Source of the DNA: Promethearchaeia archaeon
Lineage (GTDB): Archaea; Asgardarchaeota; Lokiarchaeia; Sigyniarchaeales; SOKP01
NCBI GenBank assembly: GCA_029856105.1
Contig: JAHQWH010000085.1
Coordinates: 1-38,134 of the forward strand
Length of the DNA: 38,134 nucleotides
Direction: 5' to 3'
Part shown: positions 14,512 through 22,499 of the stretch, piece by piece
Position numbering within the stretch: the first letter of the stretch is position 1
Layout of the letters: every line of letters starts with the position of its first letter
Made by a program: the position numbers and the translations under genes
Notes under the pieces: generated by a model
Database searches by the model: none
Told to the model about the DNA's origin: nothing
What the model saw: only the letters and a program-made list of their open reading frames with translations

Positions 14512-15918
14512 TTAAGTTGAAGTTTTTTTTTTTGATATGATATTTTTTCGTTTTCTAATAATAATGAATGCCAGACTAGCAATGAGTATGACTGAGCTAG
14601 CACCTAAGAGAATATAAATTAATTGCACCAACGGATCGTAATTTATGCTTAAAGAAAGTACAATTGTTGTACTCCATTCTCCAGAAGTGAGATTTTTTGA
14701 TTTATAAAAAATATCAAAATCATAATCAGTTTTATTATAATCTGTTAGATCGGACCATACAAAATGAAGGATGTCATTGGTTCCAATCGAAATAGAAGGA
14801 TAAGTTGAATGTGATGTGCTCTCTTTTGATGCAATCTCTATATTACTCCAAGTTTCGGAAGAAATGTTTTTGTAGCGGTAACATATATCTACATCATCAC
14901 TAGAACCATCTTCCCAAGCGATGTGTATATTTCCGTATTGATCTAAAACCATGGTAGGACTATCCACCAGGTAACCCTCATAAACTATTTTATGAAATAT
15001 TTGACTGGTGTTTCTTATATATTTTGCATAGTGAACTTCGCGATGATAAGCCCACTCCATCCAGGTGAAATGTATATTATTTGCAGCATCGCATGCAATT
15101 TTAGGCTCTTCACAATCATTCCCTGAGAATGTTGAAATGATACTTGAATTCGTCCATGAACCATTGTTATTATATCTCAATTTATAAAGAACTTCACTTT
15201 CATCAATCCATGCAACTGCGATGTTATAGTCACTATCAAAAGTGATAGTTGGATTACATCTCATAGATGAGTTAGTTTCTAAAGTCAATATTTCTATAGA
15301 TTGCCAAGTTCCATGAGTAGCATTCTTGCATCTATATAGAAGATTAGGCTCAAATCCATCTCCTGAATAGTTACTCGAATCACACCAAACTATGTGAGCA
15401 TTGAAATTGTTATCTACTAAGATCCTTGGCTTAGAAGAGCCAGCCTTATTAAAGTCTGAAATAGTTTCGATAGGATTCCATTTGTTTTTACTGGTATTCC
15501 AATACCTATAATAAACACTGCTATAATCAAGATCTTCTTTCCATACAAGGTGGAGATTTTCTTTTTTATCAATTACAAATTCTGCATCCTCGAAAATGTT
15601 CTCAATAGGGGCATAAAGTGTTTTAATATCAGACCAATGTGTTGAATTCACGGGTTTTTTAGAATAATCTAAAATAAATTTCTGCATTCCATCAGATTCT
15701 TCTGATAAAGTCCAAGTTGTATGAATATTGTTTTCAAAATCAATATATATTTGGGGATAATAACATTCACATGTTCCAAATATTCCCGAACTTTTAAGAG
15801 AAGGTGATGAAACCTCGTAAATTTTGCCAATCTTAAAATTAGCTATTGATGGTGTAAAAAGAGTAAGGGATACTAAAAAAATCAATAAAATAAAATGAAA
15901 AGATCTTCTCGACTTCAT
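14512..15918 (-). CDS. Secreted, membrane-anchored seven-repeat beta-propeller-like protein
   Basis: A 468-residue surface protein. It has an N-terminal signal (MKSRRSFHFILLIFLVSLTL), a large ectodomain, one C-terminal membrane helix (about 429-453) and a basic cytosolic tail. Seven repeats share the core N-I-H-x-x-W (Trp69, 126, 178, 237, 286, 335 and 388, spaced 49-59 residues), with D following the Trp in most. This is the pattern of a seven-bladed propeller of the BNR/sialidase-like kind, and each repeat pairs with a Y-R-Y or Y-K strand. Many NxS/T sequons suggest N-glycosylation. No catalytic residues are evident, so binding or adhesion is more likely than catalysis. Confidence 0.75.
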   Translation of the reverse strand: MKSRRSFHFILLIFLVSLTLFTPSIANFKIGKIYEVSSPSLKSSGIFGTCECYYPQIYIDFENNIHTTWTLSEESDGMQKFILDYSKKPVNSTHWSDIKTLYAPIENIFEDAEFVIDKKENLHLVWKEDLDYSSVYYRYWNTSKNKWNPIETISDFNKAGSSKPRILVDNNFNAHIVWCDSSNYSGDGFEPNLLYRCKNATHGTWQSIEILTLETNSSMRCNPTITFDSDYNIAVAWIDESEVLYKLRYNNNGSWTNSSIISTFSGNDCEEPKIACDAANNIHFTWMEWAYHREVHYAKYIRNTSQIFHKIVYEGYLVDSPTMVLDQYGNIHIAWEDGSSDDVDICYRYKNISSETWSNIEIASKESTSHSTYPSISIGTNDILHFVWSDLTDYNKTDYDFDIFYKSKNLTSGEWSTTIVLSLSINYDPLVQLIYILLGASSVILIASLAFIIIRKRKNIISKKKTST

Positions 15919-16054
15919 CTTCTTAATTTCATTTTGATTTATGTTAATTTATTTAGTCAACTTAAATATTTAATGGTATATATCTACTTATAATATTACT
16001 TGGTCTTGGATTATTAACTAATGTGAAGATCGGCGATTTGTAGAATTTTTAATA

Positions 16055-16777
16055 TCAAGATTTTTGAAGAACATTTAAAGCAATTTCTGTTGAAATTTTA
16101 GCTTCCTCGACAGTAACCATCCCAATTGTCGAGCAACATATATTATGTTTGGAGATATATTCATAAGCTTTGAGTGGCTCTAATTTACCTGCTGCTAAAG
16201 TTTTCATTCCTATAAAATAATGGTCTTTATGATTATTTACAATATTTTCTAACTTTTTTTGTTCTCCCATGTACATTCCTCGAGCGTTAAAGGGGATTAG
16301 AAAAGCTTTAACGTAAGGAATGTGTTCGAAAGCGTATTCTAAAGTAGAAACGGGGTTATGAGCGGCAATTCCGGGAATTATCCCTCTTGACTTAATATCG
16401 TCTAATAACTTTATTAATTTATCATCCTTCTTATCCGAAATCATTCCGTGCGCGAAAATTATCTTAGCATCAAGCTTTGCAAGTTCTTCAATTAAAGGAT
16501 CGGGTCCAGGAAAGGTAGAACCTGTTATTATAAAATCGTCGTGAGTTTCTGCCATTATTCTGGCAGCTTCACTAACTTTACCCGCGGGTATTAATTCTAT
16601 ACCACGCCCTCCAGCTTCATAGCACGCTTCTAATATCTCTAAGACCGCTTCCGTTTTATGTAAAAATTTTTTGCGGTAAATTCGGGCGTTTTTTCCGAAC
16701 TGCGTAGCCCCTAAAAAAGTTGAAGTCCCTGTCGAAACTAAGGGGATTTTTTGGCCTTCTATTTCGTAAAAAATAAT
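16055..16777 (-). CDS. TIM-barrel-like protein with no normal start codon
   Basis: The frame from ATG 16555 gives only 166 residues, but the same frame stays open without a stop up to 16786. It encodes 77 more codons that read as real protein (EIEGQKIPLVSTGTSTFLG, GGRGIELIPAGKVSEAARI). No ATG, GTG or TTG occurs in this extension; only ATT codons at 16777 and 16774 precede it. One extra T in the T6 run near 16769-16774 would link to a GTG just upstream. The full form is about 240 residues with alternating strands and helices (IIFAHGM, GIIPGIAAHNP, YFIGMKTLAAGKL, STIGMVTVEEA), a TIM-barrel pattern with a tail like aldo-keto-reductase-type barrels. Function is unknown. It may be a young pseudogene, a sequencing error or an ATT start. 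Confidence 0.5.
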   Translation of the reverse strand: MIFYEIEGQKIPLVSTGTSTFLGATQFGKNARIYRKKFLHKTEAVLEILEACYEAGGRGIELIPAGKVSEAARIMAETHDDFIITGSTFPGPDPLIEELAKLDAKIIFAHGMISDKKDDKLIKLLDDIKSRGIIPGIAAHNPVSTLEYAFEHIPYVKAFLIPFNARGMYMGEQKKLENIVNNHKDHYFIGMKTLAAGKLEPLKAYEYISKHNICCSTIGMVTVEEAKISTEIALNVLQKS

Positions 16778-16912
16778 ATATCCACTTTATTTTGTTAGTT
16801 TAAAGAAAAATTTATCAAAAAATTTTAATGAATTATAAAAAGATTAAAAACTATAAAAAGATACACATCCAAATTACATTAAACTAAATTAACTAAAGAA
16901 AAGTGTATAAAA

Positions 16913-18736
16913 ATGACAGATCCAAAAGCTATAAAAAATAATCCCTTCAAAGATTTAGGTGAAATTCCCGAAAAGAAATACCACGATGGATACACCCTCG
17001 ATTCAACGTACATTACAGTGAGAGAGGGGGTTAAAATTGCTGCGACAATTTGCCTTCCTAAGGGACTTTCTCCGGACGATAAAATCCCTACGGTATTAAC
17101 TCAAACGAGATATTGGAGAGCGATGGAATTGAGAATTCCATTTAGATGGCTTTTTGATAGTATGATAACAAACGCTCCAAACCCCGAGATTGTTACTAGT
17201 CGAGGCTATGCTCTCATTTATACCGATGTTAGAGGGACTGGAGCATCATTTGGTACAAGAATAATACCGTTTTCCGAAGAGGAAGTAAAAGATGGTTCCG
17301 ATATAGTTAATTGGATTATAAATCAGCCTTGGTCAGATGGAAATGTAGTTTCTAAGGGAATTTCATACACAGGGACTACGGCAGAATTATTTTCTGGAAA
17401 TAATCATCTAGCAATAAAAGCAGTTATGCCAGGACACGGATATTGGGACCCGTATACTGATGTAGCATTCCCAGGAGGATGTTATGATCATGCTTTTATG
17501 CAGATGTGGTCATTTCTAGGGAAAAACTTAGATTTAAATAGCCCTAAAGTCTTTTCGCAAATAATGCCAGAAGTCTGGTTATTTGTTAAAGGCGTAAAAC
17601 CGGTAAGCTCTGATACGGATCTAAAATTATTAAAAGATGCTATAAGTCAACATGAATCAAATCAATATGTATATGAGCATACGGTAATTAGAGATTTCCG
17701 CAACGATAAGCTTCCTGACGGCACTCTTTTTGACGATATTAGTATATTTGCTCAAAAAGAAAAAATTGAAAGTTCAAAAGTTCCAATTTTGGCTTGGTGC
17801 TCATGGTATGATTCAGGGTATGGAGACGCAATTATTAATCGATTCATGAACTTAAGCAATCCCACGATCGCTATTTTAGGTGATTGGACTCATGGAGCTG
17901 GATTACCAGCAAACCAATTTTTTCCTGAAAGAACCATAGTAACTCCAAAACCACGAGATAGAATTAATGCTTGGATCAATTTCTTCGATAAATGCGTATA
18001 TGGCGATGGAATACAAGGAAAAACGCTATATTACTATACATTGGTTGAAGAAGAGTGGAAAAAAACTAATGTATGGCCACCTTTAGGACATAATTATCAA
18101 AAATGGTATTTTTCAGAAAATTATTCTCTAACGAGAGAAGAACCAGCGATAGATGTTGGAGCTGATAACTATAAAATTAATTTCCGGGTCACAACTGGAC
18201 GAAATAATAGGTGGTGGGCATTATTAGGTTTGCCTATAACATACTACAATAGAAATAAAATTGATGAAAAACTCCTATGTTATACAAGCCAACCATTCGA
18301 ATCTGATACAGAAATCACGGGACAAATAATTCTATGCCTATATATGGCATCGACACACGAGGATGGCACAGTCTTTGCTTATTTTGAAGATGTAGATGAA
18401 AGTGGGAATATCACTTACATAACTGATGGAGAATTTAGATTGATTCATAGAAAAGTTTTATCTACAAAACCACCATATAAAATTTTAATTCCTTACCATA
18501 GTTATAACGAAGAAGATGCAGCTCCACTTGTTCCTGGAAAAATCATGGAAATAAAATTCGGACTACACGCAACTTCAGTTCTTATTAAAAAAGGACATAG
18601 AATTAAAATTGCCATTGCTGGAGCAGATAAAGATACATTTATACGTTATCCTAAAGAAGGAAGACCAACAATTACTATATCTCGATGTAAAGAATTTCCA
18701 TCTTATATTAAAATTCCAATTATAAAGAAGGAGTAA
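16913..18736 (+). CDS. CocE/NonD-type (X-Pro peptidase S15-like) hydrolase
   Basis: A 607-residue alpha/beta hydrolase. The N-terminal part has TDVRGTGASFG (104-114), the nucleophile Ser151 in KGISYTGTTAE, Asp300 in WCSWYDSGYGD and His327 in GDWTHGAG, giving a full triad. The C-terminal third (from about 400) is beta-rich, with EITGQIILCLYMASTHEDG and LVPGKIMEIKFGLHATS, the jelly-roll PepX_C domain. The family includes cocaine esterase, glutaryl-7-ACA acylase and X-prolyl dipeptidyl peptidases; the substrate cannot be told. No signal peptide is seen, so it acts in the cytosol. The next gene follows by about 30 bp on the same strand. Confidence 0.9.
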   Translation: MTDPKAIKNNPFKDLGEIPEKKYHDGYTLDSTYITVREGVKIAATICLPKGLSPDDKIPTVLTQTRYWRAMELRIPFRWLFDSMITNAPNPEIVTSRGYALIYTDVRGTGASFGTRIIPFSEEEVKDGSDIVNWIINQPWSDGNVVSKGISYTGTTAELFSGNNHLAIKAVMPGHGYWDPYTDVAFPGGCYDHAFMQMWSFLGKNLDLNSPKVFSQIMPEVWLFVKGVKPVSSDTDLKLLKDAISQHESNQYVYEHTVIRDFRNDKLPDGTLFDDISIFAQKEKIESSKVPILAWCSWYDSGYGDAIINRFMNLSNPTIAILGDWTHGAGLPANQFFPERTIVTPKPRDRINAWINFFDKCVYGDGIQGKTLYYYTLVEEEWKKTNVWPPLGHNYQKWYFSENYSLTREEPAIDVGADNYKINFRVTTGRNNRWWALLGLPITYYNRNKIDEKLLCYTSQPFESDTEITGQIILCLYMASTHEDGTVFAYFEDVDESGNITYITDGEFRLIHRKVLSTKPPYKILIPYHSYNEEDAAPLVPGKIMEIKFGLHATSVLIKKGHRIKIAIAGADKDTFIRYPKEGRPTITISRCKEFPSYIKIPIIKKE

Positions 18737-18765
18737 ATTAACTCATTAAATAGGTGATAGAAAAA

Positions 18766-19125
18766 ATGGAAGAAATTATACCAAGTTTAAAAGGTATGTT
18801 AAAAGATGCGACTGTTATAAAGTCAGATGCAACCAGATTTGAAATAACTATAACAATACTTAATGAAATTAAGGGTAATGTGGCAGATCCTGGCGAAATT
18901 TTAGTTATGCTAAAAATGTTTGGTGGGTTAAAGGAGGATGTCCCCATGGAAATAGACATCAATAACGAAACGCAGATTATCGAACTAAAATTTCAAACTG
19001 AAGAAGACTTTAAAAAAATCCAAAAAATTATGGAGACTATCTGGGATGATGCGGTAGATATGCTCGAACAAGCCTCACAAGGCGATTTTAGTCGTATAAA
19101 AAAAGTTCCTAATATTGACGATTAG
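18766..19125 (+). CDS. Hypothetical protein, 119 residues
   Basis: A small alpha/beta protein beginning MEEIIPSLKGMLKDATV. The first part is strand-rich (RFEITITILNEI, EILVMLKMFGG, TQIIELKFQ) and the end is helical and acidic (MLEQASQGDFSRIKK). ATG 18766 is chosen because a GGTGA site lies eight bases upstream; a GTG at 18754 would add four residues. It follows the hydrolase by 29 bp and is probably in the same transcript. No family is recognised. Confidence 0.6.
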   Translation: MEEIIPSLKGMLKDATVIKSDATRFEITITILNEIKGNVADPGEILVMLKMFGGLKEDVPMEIDINNETQIIELKFQTEEDFKKIQKIMETIWDDAVDMLEQASQGDFSRIKKVPNIDD

Positions 19126-19146
19126 TTTTAACTTCTTTTTTTATTT

Positions 19147-20136
19147 TTAATTCACTTTTGTTTTTGTATGTTTTTGTTTTAATAAAGAGAAGAAGTCAGT
19201 TAAATCGATATTTCCTCCGCTAATTATAAGCCCAATTTTTTTACCTTTAATTAACGACGGTTCTATTTCGCCGTACAATAATCCTGCTAAAGGAACTGCT
19301 CCCGAAGGTTCTACAACTAATTTCATGCGCTCCCAATAGAATTTCATTGCCTCAATAATTTGTTCTTCAGTAACCGTAATAATATCGTTGACAAACTCTT
19401 GGATTATTGGAAAAGTTTTTTCCCCCACTGAAGTTCTCAACCCATCAGCAATAGTATTTGGATTTTCGACGGGTACCCTCTTTCCTAATTGAAACGACCT
19501 AAATGTATCGTCAGCGTTTTTTGGTTCCACACCAACGACTTTAATTCTCGGATCCAACCCTTTAGCTGCTATAGAGCATCCACTAATTAATCCACCTCCG
19601 CCAACAGGGACAAGTAATAAGTCTAGAGCTTTATAATTGCTAATGAATTCATAACCAGTAGTTCCCGCGCCATAAATTACGTCATAGTCGTCGAATGGGT
19701 GGATTAGTCTATATTTGTTCTGCTTTATTAATTCAGCGGTTAAATTATCTCGATCACCAGGCTGGTTTCCACATAAAACGACTTCAGCCCCATAACCTCG
19801 TGTAGCAGCTATTTTAGACGGTGTCGCATTATTGGGCATAACTATCGTAGCTTTAATGTGTAAAATTTTAGCTACTAAAGCAACCGCTTGAGCAAAGTTC
19901 CCTGACGAGTGAGCAATAATTCCCCTCTCCCTTTCTTCCGAAGATATGTGGCTTATACAATTCCAAGCCCCCCTAAACTTAAACGAACCAGTTCGTTGAA
20001 AATTTTCACATTTTACTATTACTCGTTTCGCACCTATCATCGAATCTAAAGTTCTACTAGTCATTAATGGCGTTCGGTTTACAACATGGGACACTACTTT
20101 TTCGGCATGCTTTATGTTTTTAAATATTTTAATCAA
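19147..20136 (-). CDS. Threonine/serine dehydratase family, PLP-dependent
   Basis: A 329-residue fold-type II PLP enzyme. Lys53 in TGSFKFRGAWN should carry PLP; SSGNFAQAVAL (77-87) is the Asn-containing loop; the phosphate-binding glycine loop VGGGGLISG is at 178-186; the end has SGGNIDL. This set matches catabolic threonine dehydratase (TdcB) and serine racemase. The length equals forms that lack an ACT regulatory domain, so feedback control is not expected. The products would be 2-oxobutanoate or pyruvate plus ammonia. Telling dehydratase from racemase is not possible by eye. Confidence 0.88.
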   Translation of the reverse strand: MIKIFKNIKHAEKVVSHVVNRTPLMTSRTLDSMIGAKRVIVKCENFQRTGSFKFRGAWNCISHISSEERERGIIAHSSGNFAQAVALVAKILHIKATIVMPNNATPSKIAATRGYGAEVVLCGNQPGDRDNLTAELIKQNKYRLIHPFDDYDVIYGAGTTGYEFISNYKALDLLLVPVGGGGLISGCSIAAKGLDPRIKVVGVEPKNADDTFRSFQLGKRVPVENPNTIADGLRTSVGEKTFPIIQEFVNDIITVTEEQIIEAMKFYWERMKLVVEPSGAVPLAGLLYGEIEPSLIKGKKIGLIISGGNIDLTDFFSLLKQKHTKTKVN

Positions 20137-20278
20137 CCTCTTAATCGTCGTTTATAAAATTATTGTTCAATTTAGAGCGTTTACTTGTTTTTATTCGTTA
20201 GTAATAATATATAATAAATGTGTGTAATCTTAAAAAAAATGCTTAAAATTTGAATGTTTGAAGTTAAGAATAATATTT

Positions 20279-20301
20279 AAAAGATTTATAAGAAATCTTT
20301 T
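20279..20301 (-). terminator. Hairpin downstream of enolase-superfamily gene
   Basis: AAAAGATTT and AAATCTTTT form a 9-bp stem around ATAAG, 21 bases beyond the stop of the minus-strand gene at 20322. T- or A-rich runs flank it on either strand. A terminator role is plausible but unproven in archaea. Confidence 0.35.
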
Positions 20302-20321
20302 TTATCAAATTATTACTTTTT

Positions 20322-21485
20322 TTAGAGAACTATCGTGTCACCAGTAGCAAATTTATTCAAGGCATCTTCATCTAATTTTACGCCCCACCCTGGTCCATCT
20401 GGAACGACGGCGTAGCCATTACTGTAATCAATTGGTTTCAAGATGAGATCGTCAACGAGCATCTCTTGACCAAATAATTCTGTCGCGTAATCAATAAAGG
20501 GATATTTTGCGGTTGCAAAGTGAATATGCATCGCTGAGGCAATTCCTAACGGTTGATTATGTAAAACAACGCCTAAACCACGCATTTTTGCATAATCCAA
20601 GGCTTTCAGGGCTTTTGTTACTCCTCCTGGACGATCTGAGTTTAACCCTAAAACTCTTACTGCTTTTAATTCGACTAGTGTAATAAAATCTTTTAACGAA
20701 AAAAATCCCTCGTGAGACATTAAAGGGATGTTAACTCTACTTTGAACGTAAGCCATTCCTAAATAGTCCGATGCATTCACTGGTTCTTCGGCAAAGTCTA
20801 TTCCATAAGGTTCAATGGCTTTAATAGCTCGAACGGCCATTGAAGGATTATAAGCTTGGTTGTAATCTACGCGTAAATTAATTTTGTTTCCAAAAATCTT
20901 TCTTATCGCTTGTAAGATATTTACGTCGTCTTCAACGCTTTTTCCGAGCTTTAGTCGAAAATTTCTGAACCCTTTTTTGTAATAGGTTCTTACTAGCCCT
21001 TTCATTAACATTGGATCGCCTAAAGGTATAAGCGCCGCTAAAGGAATCTTGTCTACGAATTTACCCCCCATATAATAACACGCAGGTAAATCAGTTATCT
21101 GACCCATTAAATCGTAGCAAGCCATATCGATCATTCCTTTTGCAGCTTCGTTACGCGCCAAGTTTACATCCATTCGATAATTTATCTTTTCGATATTGAA
21201 CGGGTTTTCACCTAAAATATACTTCGTTAAACAATTTTTTATGGCATCAATAATCTGGTTGGGCGATACGCCAGTCTCAGGTAACCAAAGAAAAGCTTCT
21301 CCTAATCCTATATTTCCACGTTTACTAATGAGTTTACAAACTACGAAATCTCCCCCAAGCCATGCCTCTTCTGCAGCAATTGCCGTACCTAAATTACCTT
21401 CCCCTTCGCCCATTGCCTTTATAACATAATCTTTAAATGGTACATGTAAAGGCGTTAATTCGATTCTTTCGATTTGATATTTCAT
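20322..21485 (-). CDS. Enolase superfamily enzyme (mandelate racemase/muconate lactonizing type)
   Basis: A 387-residue protein with an N-terminal capping domain and a C-terminal barrel. Visible active-site elements are Arg177-Leu-Lys179 (FRLKLG) in place of the K-x-K pair, metal ligands Asp207 (LRVDYNQ), Glu233 (FAEEPV) and Glu259 (LMSHEGF), and His309 (VVLHNQP). These fit a Mg-dependent enzyme that forms an enolate by removing a proton next to a carboxylate. The substrate could be a sugar acid, a muconolactone or a dipeptide and is not determined. It lies in its own transcript between a PLP enzyme and a membrane protein. Confidence 0.85.
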   Translation of the reverse strand: MKYQIERIELTPLHVPFKDYVIKAMGEGEGNLGTAIAAEEAWLGGDFVVCKLISKRGNIGLGEAFLWLPETGVSPNQIIDAIKNCLTKYILGENPFNIEKINYRMDVNLARNEAAKGMIDMACYDLMGQITDLPACYYMGGKFVDKIPLAALIPLGDPMLMKGLVRTYYKKGFRNFRLKLGKSVEDDVNILQAIRKIFGNKINLRVDYNQAYNPSMAVRAIKAIEPYGIDFAEEPVNASDYLGMAYVQSRVNIPLMSHEGFFSLKDFITLVELKAVRVLGLNSDRPGGVTKALKALDYAKMRGLGVVLHNQPLGIASAMHIHFATAKYPFIDYATELFGQEMLVDDLILKPIDYSNGYAVVPDGPGWGVKLDEDALNKFATGDTIVL

Positions 21486-21560
21486 TGTAACTCCTACATT
21501 ATCTTATTTTTGATTAGTAATATATCAGTGTTTATCAGTTTCATAAAAAATAAAAAAAAA

Positions 21561-21633
21561 TTAAATAAGAGCCGCCAAATCCTTACAATTATATGCAATT
21601 CTCATTAAATCTCTAATCTTTTCCTCTTCTTTA
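21561..21633 (-). pseudogene. Remnant of AbrB-PhoU gene 3-prime end
   Basis: About 73 bases starting with the stop codon at 21561 are nearly identical to the 3-prime end of the AbrB-PhoU gene at 2412 onward; both encode FKE-E-KIRDLMRIAYNCKD-AALI and a stop. Differences are a few single bases. The match ends abruptly at 21633, close to the stop of the membrane protein gene at 21646. It is a recently copied or rearranged fragment. Confidence 0.85.
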
Positions 21634-21645
21634 AAAATACTTTAC

Positions 21646-22380
21646 TCAATCATTTCTAATTAACCATTTAGCTATTCGATCTGGTAATAAAAAACCTAAA
21701 TAGTACTCAATCGCACTTGATATTAATAACAATCTTATAATTATGACACCCGTAATTCCTAATTCAAAACCAGAATCTAATATTGCTGATATCGCAAATG
21801 AAATGAAAGCAATTAATAGAAATCTCCCTTTCCATTGAACCTTTGGATCCTTTGATTTTAAGGATTTTAGAGCAAAGAGAACCCCTGTAATTAAGGCTGA
21901 AATTATAGCAAATGCTTGAAAAATCCTTGTAAAAGATAGATATCTTGCGTCGAAAGTCCCGTCAAATTCTCCAATAACATTTACATCAATTACCATAAAG
22001 ATAAGAAAGAATATTATGAAAATAATACTTATTAATGAATAAACTATTAGTAAAATCTTTTTCGCCTTAACATACGCCATTTTTGCGAATGAGTATATCC
22101 AACATATTATTGCCACAGGAATAAATATATTTCCAATAAGGAAAAAAACATGAATTTCCCATAATACACCAAAGAAAATATATGAAAGAAATGAAAATGG
22201 TGCGGACCACCATGGTGAAGAAAGACAAATCCAAGCAAGTCCTACCAAGATTAATTCTTTTGCATTAACAGAAAAATACTTCAATAAAATCTTAATACCA
22301 ACAATTAAGGAAATTATCACAAAAAGCAATGTAAAAGATGCGATTATTATATTTTCTTGAGATAAAATTTGTAAAATCAT
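21646..22380 (-). CDS. Seven-helix membrane protein, unknown function
   Basis: A 244-residue integral membrane protein with about seven helices (near 10-33, 40-58, 64-86, 88-105, 109-132, 152-170, 184-230). Polar loops are short. Its layout resembles the product of 13463-14185 and the seven-helix sensor modules of membrane kinases, but no kinase or other soluble domain follows. It lies downstream of the EEP-domain membrane protein on the same strand, with a 119-bp gap. Function is unknown. Confidence 0.6.
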   Translation of the reverse strand: MILQILSQENIIIASFTLLFVIISLIVGIKILLKYFSVNAKELILVGLAWICLSSPWWSAPFSFLSYIFFGVLWEIHVFFLIGNIFIPVAIICWIYSFAKMAYVKAKKILLIVYSLISIIFIIFFLIFMVIDVNVIGEFDGTFDARYLSFTRIFQAFAIISALITGVLFALKSLKSKDPKVQWKGRFLLIAFISFAISAILDSGFELGITGVIIIRLLLISSAIEYYLGFLLPDRIAKWLIRND

Positions 22381-22499
22381 ACTTAAAATTTGTATTTAAT
22401 AAATTTATAATTTACGAGATCTTTATGTTATATCTTCAAATAGTTTTATTTTGGTAATACTAAAAATAAAAAAAAAATTAAATTAATAATTTATTGGTT

